Assembly: GCA_964036315.1 (NCBI GenBank)
Contig: OZ038482.1
Location: 12,057,989 to 12,121,988 of the forward strand
Reading direction: 5' to 3'
Length of the DNA: 64,000 nt
Origin: Acanthosepion esculentum
Lineage: Eukaryota > Mollusca > Cephalopoda > Sepiida > Sepiidae
Of this stretch, positions 9,603 to 22,800 are shown piece by piece (the stretch's first letter is position 1; every line of letters starts with the position of its first letter). The notes beneath the pieces are model-generated. The model saw only the letters and a list, made by a program, of their open reading frames with translations, had not been told where the DNA came from and ran no database searches. The translations under genes and the position numbers were made by a program.

Positions 9603-12200
9603 GAAAATACATCTAGAGAATCTTATGAAAATATGTTTAGAGAATCTTATGAAAATATGTCTAGGGAATCTTATGAAAATATCTCTAGGGAAACTTATGA
9701 AAATATGTTGAGATAATCTTATGAAATTATGTGTAGGGAATCTTATGAAAATATGTCTAGGGAAACTTATGTAAATATGTCTAGAGAATCTTATGAAAAT
9801 ATGTCTAGGGAATCTTATGAAAATATGTCTAGGGAATCTTATGAAAATAATTCTAGAGAATCTTATGAAAATATATCTAGAGAATCTTACGATACTATGC
9901 CTAGAGAATCTTATGAAAATTTGTGTAGAGAATCTTATGAAAACATGTCGAGAGACACTTATGAAAATATGTCTAGGGAATCTTATGAGAATATGTATAG
10001 AGAATGTTATGAAAATATGTCTAGAGAATCTTATGAAAATATTTCTAGGGAAACTTATGAAAATATATCTAGAGAATCTTATGAAAATATGTCTAGCGAA
10101 TCTTATCAAAATATGTGTAGAGAATCTTATGAAACATGTCGAGAGACACTTATGAAAATATGTCTAGGGAATCTTATGAGAATATGTATAGAGAATGTTA
10201 TGAAAATATGTCTAGAGAATCTTATGAAAATATGACTAGAGAATCTTATGAAAATATGTCTAGGGAATCTTATGAAAATAAGTCTAGGGAAACTTATGAA
10301 AATATGACTAGAGAATCTTATGAAAATATGTCTAGGGAATCTTATGAAAATAAGTCTAGGGAATCTTATGAAAATATGTATAGAGAATCTTATGAAAATA
10401 TGTATAGAGAATCTTATGAAAATATGTCTAGAGAATCTTATGGTAATATGCCTAGAGAATCTTATGAAAATATGTCTAGGGAATCTTATGAAAATATGTC
10501 TAGTGAATCTTATAAAAATATGTCTAGAGACACTTATGAAAATATGTCTAGAGAATCTAATGAAAATATGTCTAGGGAATCTTATGAGAATATGTCTAGG
10601 GAATCTTATGAAAATATGTCTAGGGAATCTTATGAAAATATGTATAGAGAATCTTATGAAAATATGACTAGGGAATCTTATGAAAATATGTCTAGGGAAT
10701 CTTATGAAAATAAGTCTAGGGAAACTTATGAAAATATGACTAGAGAATCTTATGAAAATATGTCTAGGGAATCTTATGAAAATATGTCTAGAGAATCTTA
10801 TGAAAATATGTATAGAGAATCTTATGAAAATATGTATAGAGAATCTTATGAAAATATGTCTAGAGAATCTTATGAAAATAAGTCTAGAGAATCTTATGAA
10901 AATATGTATAGAGAATCTTATGAAAATATGTCTAGAGAATCTTATAAAAATATGTCGAGAGACACTTATGAAAATATGTCTAGAGAATCTAATGAAAATA
11001 TGTCTAGGGAATCTTATGAGAATATGTCTAGGGAATCTTATGAAAATATGTCTAGAGAATCTTATGAAAATATGTCTAGGGAATCTTATGAAAATATGTC
11101 TAGGGAAACTTATGAAAATATATCTAGAGAATCTTATGAAAATATGTCTAGAGAATCTTATCAAAATATGTCTAGAGACATTCATGAAAATATGACTAGG
11201 GAATCTTATGAAAATATGTCTAGGGAAACTTATGAAAATATGTCTAGAGAATCTTATGAAAATATATCTCGGGAATCTTATGAAAATATGTCTAGGGAAT
11301 CTTATGAAAATATGTCTAGAGAATCTTATGAAAATATGTCTAGAGAATCTTATGAAAATATGTCTAGGGAATCTTATGAAAATATGTCTAGAGACACTTA
11401 TGAAAATATGTCTAGAGAATCTTATGGTAATATGCCTAGAGAATCTTATGAAAATATGTGTAGAGAATCTTATGAAACATGTCGAGAGACACTTATGAAA
11501 ATATGTCTAGGGAATCTTATGAAAATATGACTAGGGAATCTTATGAAAATATGTCTAGGGAATCTTATGAAAATAAGTCTAGGGAAACTTATGAAAATAT
11601 GACTAGAGAATCTTATGAAAATATATCTAGGGAATCTTATGAAAATAAGTCTAGGGAATCTTAGGAAAATATGTCTAGGGAATCTTATGAAAATATGTCT
11701 AGAGAATCTTATGAAAATATGTCTAGAGAATCTAATGAAAATATGTCTAATGTCTAAGGAATCTTATGAGAATATGTCTAGGGAATCTGATGAAAATATG
11801 TCTAGAGAATCTTATGAAAATAAGTCTAGGGAATCTTATGAGAATATGTCTAGGGAATCTTATGAAAATATGTCTAGAGAATCTTATGAAAATATGTCTA
11901 GGGAATCTTATGAAAATATGTCTAGAGAATCTTATCAAAATATGTCTAGAGACATTCATGAAAATATGACTAGGGAATCTTATGAAAATATGTCTAGGGA
12001 AACTTATGAAAATATGTCTAGAGAATCTTATGAAAATATGTCTAGGGAATCTTATGAAAATATATCTCGGGAATCTGATGATAATACGTCTGCAGAATCT
12101 TATGAAAATATTTCTGGGGATACTTATGAAAATATGTCTAGTGAATCTGATGATAATATGTCTAGAGAATCTTATGAAAATATGTCTAGGGAATCTTATG
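9225..12200. repeat. Higher-order block, copy 1
   Basis: This roughly 3-kb stretch is repeated at 14301-17180 with an offset of 5,076 bp up to about 11260/16336 and 4,980 bp after it; the difference of 96 bp is exactly four units. Shared landmarks include the in-frame stop at 9600 (AATCTTAAGAAAATAC, also at 14676), the AGATAATC at 9713, and the GAAACATGTCGAGAG deletion. The copies are almost base-identical. Confidence 0.9.
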
Positions 12201-14300
12201 AAAATATGTCTAGGGAATCTTATGAAAATATGTCTAGGGATTCTTATGAAAATATGTCTAGGGAATCTTATGAAAATATTTCTAGGGAAACTTATGAAAA
12301 TATGTCTAGAGAATCTGATGATAATATGTCTAGAGAATCTTATGAAAATATGTCTAGGGAATCTTATGAAAATATGTCTAGGGAATCTTATGAAAATATG
12401 TCTAGGGAATCTTATGAAAATAAGTCTAGGGAAACTTATGAAAATAATACTAGAGAATCTTATGAAAATATTTCTAGGGAAACTTATGAAAATATGTCTA
12501 GAGAATCTAATGAAAATAATTCTAGAGAATCTTATGAAAATATGTCTAGGGAAACTTATGAAAATATATCTAGAGAATCTTATGACAATATGTCTAGAGA
12601 ATCTTATCAAAATATGTCTAGAGACATTTATGAAAATATGACTAGGGAATCTTATGAAAATATGTCTAGGGAAACTTATGAAAATATGTCTAGAGAATCT
12701 TATGAAAATATATCTAGGGAATCTTATGAAAATAAGTCTAGGGAATCTTATGAAAATATGTATAGAGAATCTTATGAAAATATGTATAGAGAATCTTATG
12801 AAAATATATCTAGGGAATCTTATGAAAATAAGTCTAGAGAATCTTATTAAAATATGTATAGAGAATCTTATGAAAATATGTCTAGAGAATCTTATGAAAA
12901 TATATCTAGGGAATCTTATGAAAATAAGTCTAGAGAATCTTATGAAAATATATCTAGGGAATCTTATGAAAATAAGTCTAGGGAATCTTATGAAAATATG
13001 TATAGAGAATCTTATGAAAATATGTATAGAGAATCTTATGAAAATATATCTAGGGAATCTTATGAAAATAAGTCTAGGGAATCTTATGAAAATATGTATA
13101 GAGAATCTTATGAAAATATGTCTAGAGAATCTTATGGTAATATGCCTAGAGAATCTTATGAAAATATGTATAGAGAATCTTACAAAAATATGTCTAGAGA
13201 CACTTATGAAAATATGTCTAGAGAATCTAATGAAAATATGTCTAATGTCTAAGGAATCTTATGAGAATATGTCTAGGGAATCTGATGAAAATATGTCTAG
13301 AGAATCTTATGAAAATATGTCTAGAAAATCTTATGAAAATATGTCTAGAAAATCTTATCAAAATATGTCTAGAGAATCTTATGAAAATATGTCTAGAGAA
13401 TCTTATGAAAATATGTCTAGGGAAACTTATGAAAATATGTCTAGAGAATCTTATGAAAATATGTCTAGAAAATCTTATCAAAATATGTCTAGAGACATTT
13501 ATGAAAATATGACTAGGGAATCTTATGAAAATATGTCTAGGGAATCTTATGAAAATATGTCTCGGGAATCTGATGATAATATGTCTACAGAATCTTATGA
13601 AAATATTTCTAGGGATACTTATGAAAATATGTCTAGTGAATCTGATGATAATATGTCTAGAGAATCTTATGAAAATATGTCTAGGGAATCTTATGAAAAT
13701 ATGTCTAGGGAATCTTATGAAAATATGTCTAGGGATTCTTATGAAAATATGTCTAGGGAATCTTATGAAAATATTTCTAGGGAAACTTATGAAAATATGT
13801 CTAGAGAATCTGATGATAATATGTCTAGAGAATCTTATGAAAATATGTCTAGGGAATCTTATGAGAATATGTATAGAGAATCTTATGAAAATAAGTCTAG
13901 GGAATCTTATGAAAATATGTATAGAGAATCTTATGAAAATATGTATAGAGAATCTTATGAAAATAAGTCTAGGGAATCTTATGAAAATATGTATAGAGAA
14001 TCTTATGAAAATATGTATAGAGAATCTTATGAAAATATGTCTAGAGAATCTTATGAAAATAAGTCTAGAGAATCTTATAAAAATATGTCTAGAGAATCTT
14101 ATGAAAATAAGTCTAGGGAATCTTATGAAAATATGTCTAGAGAATCTTATGAAAATATGTATAGAGAATCTTATGAAAATAAGTCTAGGGAATCTTATGA
14201 AAATATGTCTAGAGAATCTTATGAAAATATGTATAGAGAATCTTATGAAAATATGTATAGAGAATCTTATGAAAATATGTCTAAAGAATCTTATGAAAAT

Positions 14301-17180
14301 AAGTCTAGAGAATCTTATAAAAATATGTCTAGGGAATCTTATGAGAATATATCTAGAGAATCTTATCAAAATATGTCTAGAGAATCTTATGAAAATATGT
14401 CTAGGGAAACTTATGAAAATATGTCTAGAGAATCTTATGAAAATATTTCTAGAGAATCTTATGAAAATATATCTAGAGAATCTGACGATACTATGCCTAG
14501 AGAATCTTATGAAAATATGTGTAGAGAATCTTATGAAAATATGTCTAGAGAATCTTATGAAAATAAGTCGAGGGAAACTTATGAAAATATGTCTAGAGTA
14601 TCTCATGAAAAAATATCTACAGAATCTTATGAAAATTTATCTAGAGAATCTGATGAAAATATGTCTAGGGAATCTTAAGAAAATACATCTAGAGAATCTT
14701 ATGAAAATATGTTTAGAGAATCTTATGAAAATATGTCTAGGGAATCTTATGAAAATATCTCTAGGGAAACTTATGAAAATATGTTGAGATAATCTTATGA
14801 AATTATGTGTAGGGAATCTTATGAAAATATGTCTAGGGAAACTTATGTAAATATGTCTAGAGAATCTTATGAAAATATGTCTAGGGAATCTTATGAAAAT
14901 ATGTCTAGGGAATCTTATGAAAATAATTCTAGAGAATCTTATGAAAATATATCTAGAGAATCTTACGATACTATGCCTAGAGAATCTTATGAAAATTTGT
15001 GTAGAGAATCTTATGAAAACATGTCGAGAGACACTTATGAAAATATGTCTAGGGAATCTTATGAGAATATGTATAGAGAATGTTATGAAAATATGTCTAG
15101 AGAATCTTATGAAAATATTTCTAGGGAAACTTATGAAAATATATCTAGAGAATCTTATGAAAATATGTCTAGCGAATCTTATCAAAATATGTGTAGAGAA
15201 TCTTATGAAACATGTCGAGAGACACTTATGAAAATATGTCTAGGGAATCTTATGAGAATATGTATAGAGAATGTTATGAAAATATGTCTAGAGAATCTTA
15301 TGAAAATATGACTAGAGAATCTTATGAAAATATGTCTAGGGAATCTTATGAAAATAAGTCTAGGGAAACTTATGAAAATATGACTAGAGAATCTTATGAA
15401 AATATGTCTAGGGAATCTTATGAAAATAAGTCTAGGGAATCTTATGAAAATATGTATAGAGAATCTTATGAAAATATGTATAGAGAATCTTATGAAAATA
15501 TGTCTAGAGAATCTTATGGTAATATGCCTAGAGAATCTTATGAAAATATGTCTAGGGAATCTTATGAAAATATGTCTAGTGAATCTTATAAAAATATGTC
15601 TAGAGACACTTATGAAAATATGTCTAGAGAATCTAATGAAAATATGTCTAGGGAATCTTATGAGAATATGTCTAGGGAATCTTATGAAAATATGTCTAGG
15701 GAATCTTATGAAAATATGTATAGAGAATCTTATGAAAATATGACTAGGGAATCTTATGAAAATATGTCTAGGGAATCTTATGAAAATAAGTCTAGGGAAA
15801 CTTATGAAAATATGACTAGAGAATCTTATGAAAATATGTCTAGGGAATCTTATGAAAATATGTCTAGAGAATCTTATGAAAATATGTATAGAGAATCTTA
15901 TGAAAATATGTATAGAGAATCTTATGAAAATATGTCTAGAGAATCTTATGAAAATAAGTCTAGAGAATCTTATGAAAATATGTATAGAGAATCTTATGAA
16001 AATATGTCTAGAGAATCTTATAAAAATATGTCGAGAGACACTTATGAAAATATGTCTAGAGAATCTAATGAAAATATGTCTAGGTAATCTTATGAGAATA
16101 TGTCTAGGGAATCTTATGAAAATATGTCTAGAGAATCTTATGAAAATATGTCTAGGGAATCTTATGAAAATATGTCTAGGGAAACTTATGAAAATATATC
16201 TAGAGAATCTTATGAAAATATGTCTAGAGAATCTTATCAAAATATGTCTAGAGACATTCATGAAAATATGACTAGGGAATCTTATGAAAATATGTCTAGG
16301 GAAACTTATGAAAATATGTCTAGAGAATCTTTTGAAAATATGTCTAGGGAATCTTATGAAAATATGTCTAGAGAATCTTATGAAAATATGTCTAGAGAAT
16401 CTTATGGTAATATGCCTAGAGAATCTTATGAAAATATGTGTAGAGAATCTTATGAAACATGTCGAGAGACACTTATGAAAATATGTCTAGGGAATCTTAT
16501 GAAAATATGACTAGGGAATCTTATGAAAATATGTCTAGGGAATCTTATGAAAATAAGTCTAGGGAAACTTATGAAAATATGACTAGAGAATCTTATGAAA
16601 ATATATCTAGGGAATCTTATGAAAATAAGTCTAGGGAATCTTAGGAAAATATGTCTAGGGAATCTTATGAAAATATGTCTAGAGAATCTTATGAAAATAT
16701 GTCTAGAGAATCTAATGAAAATATGTCTAATGTCTAAGGAATCTTATGAGAATATGTCTAGGGAATCTGATGAAAATATGTCTAGAGAATCTTATGAAAA
16801 TAAGTCTAGGGAATCTTATGAGAATATGTCTAGGGAATCTTATGAAAATATGTCTAGAGAATCTTATAAAAATATGTCTAGGGAATCTTATGAAAATATG
16901 TCTAGAGAATCTTATCAAAATATGTCTAGAGACATTCATGAAAATATGACTAGGGAATCTTATGAAAATATGTCTAGGGAAACTTATGAAAATATGTCTA
17001 GAGAATCTTATGAAAATATGTCTAGGGAATCTTATGAAAATATATCTCGGGAATCTGATGATAATACGTCTGCAGAATCTTATGAAAATATTTCTGGGGA
17101 TACTTATGAAAATATGTCTAGTGAATCTGATGATAATATGTCTAGAGAATCTTATGAAAATATGTCTAGGGAATCTTATG
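14301..17180. repeat. Higher-order block, copy 2
   Basis: Second copy of 9225-12200. It lacks four units relative to copy 1 and has a few private changes, such as a TAGGTAATC stop at 16083. Its right part (about 16380-16940) recurs once more at 17274-17834 with an offset of 894 bp. Confidence 0.9.
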
Positions 17181-17849
17181 AAAATATGTCTAGAGAATCT
17201 TATGAAAATATGTCTAGAGAATCTTATGAAAATATGTCTAGGGAATCTTATGAAAATATGTCTAGAGAATCTTATGAAAATATGTCTAGAGAATCTTATG
17301 GTAATATGCCTAGAGAATCTTATGAAAATATGTGTAGAGAATCTTATGAAACATGTCGAGAGACACTTATGAAAATATGTCTAGGGAATCTTATGAAAAT
17401 ATGACTAGGGAATCTTATGAAAATATGTCTAGGGAATCTTATGAAAATAAGTCTAGGGAAACTTATGAAAATATGACTAGAGAATCTTATGAAAATATAT
17501 CTAGGGAATCTTATGAAAATAAGTCTAGGGAATCTTAGGAAAATATGTCTAGGGAATCTTATGAAAATATGTCTAGAGAATCTTATGAAAATATGTCTAG
17601 AGAATCTAATGAAAATATGTCTAATGTCTAAGGAATCTTATGAGAATATGTCTAGGGAATCTGATGAAAATATGTCTAGAGAATCTTATGAAAATAAGTC
17701 TAGGGAATCTTATGAGAATATGTCTAGGGAATCTTATGAAAATATGTCTAGAGAATCTTATGAAAATATGTCTAGGGAATCTTATGAAAATATGTCTAGA
17801 GAATCTTATCAAAATATGTCTAGAGACATTCATGAAAATATGACTAGAG

Positions 17850-20680
17850 AATCTAATGAAAATAATTCTAGGGAAACTTATGAAAATATGTCTAGAGAAT
17901 CTTATGAAAATAAGTCTAGAGAATCTTATAAAAATATGTCTAGAGAATCTTATGAAAATAAGTCTAGGGAATCTTATGAAAATATGTCTAGAGAATCTTA
18001 TGAAAATATGTATAGAGAATCTTATGAAAATAAGTCTAGGGAATCTTATGAAAATATGTCTAGAGAATCTTATGAAAATATGTATAGAGAATCTTATGAA
18101 AATATGTATAGAGAATCTTATGAAAATATGTCTAAAGAATCTTATGAAAATAAGTCTAGAGAATCTTATAAAAATATGTCTAGGGAATCTTATGAGAATA
18201 TGTATAGAGAATCTTATGAAAATAAGTCTTGGGAATCTTATGAAAATATGTATAGAGAATCTTATGAAAATATGTATAGAGAATCTTATGAAAATAAGTC
18301 TAGGGAATCTTATGAAAATATGTATAGAGAATCTTATGAAAATATGTATAGAGAATCTTATGAAAATATGTCTAGAGAATCTTATGAAAATAAGTCTAGA
18401 GAATCTTATAAAAATATGTCTAGAGAATCTTATGAAAATAAGTCTAGGGAATCTTATGAAAATATGTCTAGAGAATCTTATGAAAATAAGTCTAGGGAAT
18501 CTTATGAAAATATGTCTAGAGAATCTTATGAAAATATGTATAGAGAATCTTATGAAAATATGTATAGAGAATCTTATGAAAATATGTCTAAAGAATCTTA
18601 TGAAAATAAGTCTAGAGAATCTTATGAAAATATGTATAGAGAATCTTATGAAAATATGTATAGAGAATCTTATGAAAATATGTCTAGAGAATCTTATGGT
18701 AATATGCCTAGAGAATCTTATGAAAATATGTCTAGGGAATCTTATGAAAATATGTCTAGGGATTCTTATGAAAATATGTCTAGAGAATCTAATGAAAATA
18801 TGTCTAGGGAATCTTATGAGAATATGTCTAGGGAATCTTATGAAAATATGTCTAGAGAATCTTATGAAAATATGTCTAGGGAATCTTATGAAAATATGTC
18901 TAGGGAATCTTATGAAAATAAGTCTAGGGAATCTTATGAAAATATGTATAGAGAATCTTATGAAAATATGTATAGAGAATCTTATGAAAATAAGTCTAGG
19001 GAATCTTATGAAAATATGTATAGAGAATCTTATGAAAATATGTATAGAGAATCTTATGAAAATATGTCTAGAGAATCTTATGAAAATAAGTCTAGAGAAT
19101 CTTATAAAAATATGTCTAGAGAATCTTATGAAAATAAGTCTAGGGAATCTTATGAAAATATGTCTAGAGAATCTTATGAAAATATGTATAGAGAATCTTA
19201 TGAAAATAAGTCTAGGGAATCTTATGAAAATATGTCTAGAGAATCTTATGAAAATATGTATAGAGAATCTTATGAAAATATGTATAGAGAATCTTATGAA
19301 AATATGTCTAGAGAATCTTATGAAAATATGTCTAGAGAATCTTATGAAAATAAGTCTAGAGAATCTTATGAAAATATGTATAGAGAATCTTATGAAAATA
19401 TGTATAGAGAATCTTATGAAAATATGTCTAGAGAATCTTATGGTAATATGCCTAGAGAATCTTATGAAAATATGTCTAGGGAATCTTATGAAAATATGTC
19501 TAGGGATTCTTATGAAAATATGTCTAGAGAATCTAATGAAAATATGTCTAGGGAATCTTATGAGAATATGTCTAGGGAATCTTATGAAAATATGTCTAGA
19601 GAATCTTATGAAAATATGTATAGAGAATCTTATGAAAATAAGTCTAGGGAATCTTATGAAAATATGTCTAGAGAATCTTATGAAAATATGTATAGAGAAT
19701 CTTATGAAAATATGTATAGAGAATCTTATGAAAATATGTCTAGAGAATCTTATGGTAATATGCCTAGAGAATCTTATGAAAATATGTCTAGGGAATCTTA
19801 TGAAAATATGTCTAGGGATTCTTATGAAAATATGTCTAGAGAATCTAATGAAAATATGTCTAGGGAATCTTATGAGAATATGTCTAGGGAATCTTATGAA
19901 AATATGTCTAGAGAATCTTATGAAAATATGTCTAGGGAATCTTATGAAAATATGTCTAGGGAATCTTATGAAAATAAGTCTAGGGAATCTTATGAAAATA
20001 TGTATAGAGAATCTTATGAAAATATGTATAGAGAATCTTATGAAAATAAGTCTAGGGAATCTTATGAAAATATGTATAGAGAATCTTATGAAAATATGTA
20101 TAGAGAATCTTATGAAAATATGTCTAGAGAATCTTATGAAAATAAGTCTAGAGAATCTTATAAAAATATGTCTAGAGAATCTTATGAAAATAAGTCTAGG
20201 GAATCTTATGAAAATATGTCTAGAGAATCTTATGAAAATATGTATAGAGAATCTTATGAAAATAAGTCTAGGGAATCTTATGAAAATATGTCTAGAGAAT
20301 CTTATGAAAATATGTATAGAGAATCTTATGAAAATATGTATAGAGAATCTTATGAAAATATGTCTAGAGAATCTTATGAAAATAAGTCTAGAGAATCTTA
20401 TGAAAATATGTCTAGGGAATCTTATGAAAATATGTCTAGAGAATCTTATAATAATATGTCTAGAGACACTTATGAAAATATGTCTAGAGAATCTAATGAA
20501 AATATGTCTAGGGAATCTTATGAGAATATGTCTAGGGAATCTTATGAAAATATGTCTAGAGAATCTTATGAAAATATGTCTAGGGAAACTTATGAAAATA
20601 TATCTAGAGAATCTTATGAAAATATGTCTAGAGAATCTTATCAAAATATGTCTAGAGACATTCATGAAAATATGACTAGG
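17850..20680. repeat. Array domain rich in TATAGAG and AATAAGTCTAG units
   Basis: Here units reading MYRESY and NKSRESY alternate in blocks. The rare marker TATGGTAATATGCC occurs at 18695, 19439 and 19751, offsets of 744 and 312 bp (31 and 13 units), showing nested block duplication in exact multiples of the unit. Confidence 0.85.
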
Positions 20681-22209
20681 GAATCTTATGAAAATATGTC
20701 TAGGGAAACTTATGAAAATATGTCTAGAGAATCTTATGAAAATATGTCTAGGGAATCTTATAAAATTATGTCTAGGGAATCTTATGAAAATATATCTAGA
20801 GAATCTTATGAAAATATGTCTAGGGAATCTTATGAAAATATGTCTAGGGAAACTTATGAAAATATGTCTAGAGAATCTAATGAAAATATGTCTAGGGAAT
20901 CTTATGAGAATATGTCTAGGGAATCTTATGAAAATATGTCTAGAGAATCTTATGAAAATATGTCTAGGGAATCTTATGAAAATATGTCTAGGGAAATTTA
21001 TGAAAATATATCTAGAGAATCTTATGAAAATATGTCTAGAGAATCTTATCAAAATATGTCTAGAGACATTCATGAAAATATGACTAGGGAATCTTATGAA
21101 AATATGTCTAGGGAAACTTATGAAAATATGTCTAGAGAATCTTATGAAAATATGTCTAGGGAATCTTATGAAAATATATCTCGGGAATCTGATGATAATA
21201 CGTCTACAGAATCTTATGAAAATATTTCTGGGGATACTTATGAAAATATGTCTAGAGAATCTGATGATAATATGTCTAGAGAATCTTGTGAAAATATGTC
21301 TAGGGAATCTTATGAAAATATATCTAGGGAATCTTATGAAAATATGTCTAGGGAATCTTATGAAAATAAGTCTAGGGAAACTTATGAAAATAATACTAGA
21401 GAATCTTATGAAAATATTTCTAGGGAAACTTAAGAAAATATGTCTAGAGAATCTAATGAAAATAATTCTAGAGAATCTTATGAAAATATGTCTAGGGAAA
21501 CTTATGAAAATATATCTAGAGAATCTTATGAAAATATGTCTAGAGAATCTGATGATAATATGTCTAGAGAATATTATGAAAATATGTCTAGGGAATCTTA
21601 TGAAAATATGTCTAGGGAAACTTATGAAAATATATCTAGAGAATCTTATGAAAATATGTCTAGGGAATCTTATGAAAATATGTCTCGGGAATCTGATGAT
21701 AATACGTCTACAGAATCTTATGATAATATGTCCAGAGAATCTTATGAAAATATGTCTAGGGAATCTTATGAAAATATGTCTAGGGAATCTTATGAAAATA
21801 TGTCTAGTGAATCTTATGAAAATATTTCTAGAGAATCTTATGAAAATATATCTAGAGAATCTTACGATACTATGCCTAGAGAATCTTATGAAAATATGTG
21901 TAGAGAATCTTATGAGAATATGTATAGAGAATGTTATGAAAATATGTCTAGAGAATCTTATGAAAATATGACTAGGGAATCTTATGAAAATATGTCTAGG
22001 GAATCTTATGAAAATAAGTCTAGGGAAACTTATGAAAATATGACTAGAGAATCTTATGAAAATATATCTAGGGAATCTCATGAAAATAAGTCTAGGGAAT
22101 CTTATGAAAATATGTATAGAGAATCTTATGAAAATATGTATAGAGAATCTTATGAAAATATGTCTAGAGACACTTATGAAAATATGTCTAGAGAATCTAA
22201 TGAAAATGT

Positions 22210-22800
22210 GTCTAATGTCTAAGGAATCTTATGAGAATATGTCTAGGGAATCTGATGAAAATATGTCTAGAGAATCTTATGAAAATATGTCTAGAAAATC
22301 TTATCAAAATATGTCTAGAGAATCTTATGAAAATATGTCTAGAGAATCTTATGAAAATATGTCTAGGGAAACTTATGAAAATATGTCTAGAGAATCTTAT
22401 GAAAATATGTCTAGAAAATCTTATAAAAATATGTCTAGAGACATTTATGAAAATATGACTAGGGAATCTTATGAAAATATGTCTAGGGAATCTTATGAAA
22501 ATATGTCTCGGGAATCTGATGATAATATGTCTACAGAATCTTATGAAAATATTTCTAGGGATACTTATGAAAATATGTCTAGTGAATCTGATGATAATAT
22601 GTCTAGAGAATCTTATGAAAATATGTCTAGGGAATCTTATGAAAATATGTCTAGGGAATCTTATGAAAATATGTCTAGGGATTCTTATGAAAATATGTCT
22701 AGGGAATCTTATGAAAATATTTCTAGGGAAACTTATGAAAATATGTCTAGAGAATCTGATGATAATATGTCTAGAGAATCTTATGAAAATATGTCTAGGG
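22210..22800. repeat. Block shared with 13245-13850 of the array
   Basis: Starting at the TCTAATGTCTAAGG insertion, the order of variant units (SDEN, RKSY, RDIY, then GATGATAATATG pairs) is the same as at 13245-13850, with one unit fewer near the start. It marks a duplication across about 9 kb of array. Confidence 0.8.

Noticed and set aside
17489..21433. Plus-strand open frame of about 1,314 codons
   Set aside because: It begins in the KICLGNLM frame and passes into ENMSRESY only because a TCTAATGTCTAAGG insertion shifts the phase, which is not how a real repetitive protein would be built.
17621..22081. Minus-strand open frame of about 1,486 codons (RHIFIRFP repeats)
   Set aside because: The 24-bp unit has no stop in this frame and 24 is divisible by three, so such length is automatic. 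The plus strand is open over the same bases in two frames, and no start context or non-repeat domain exists.
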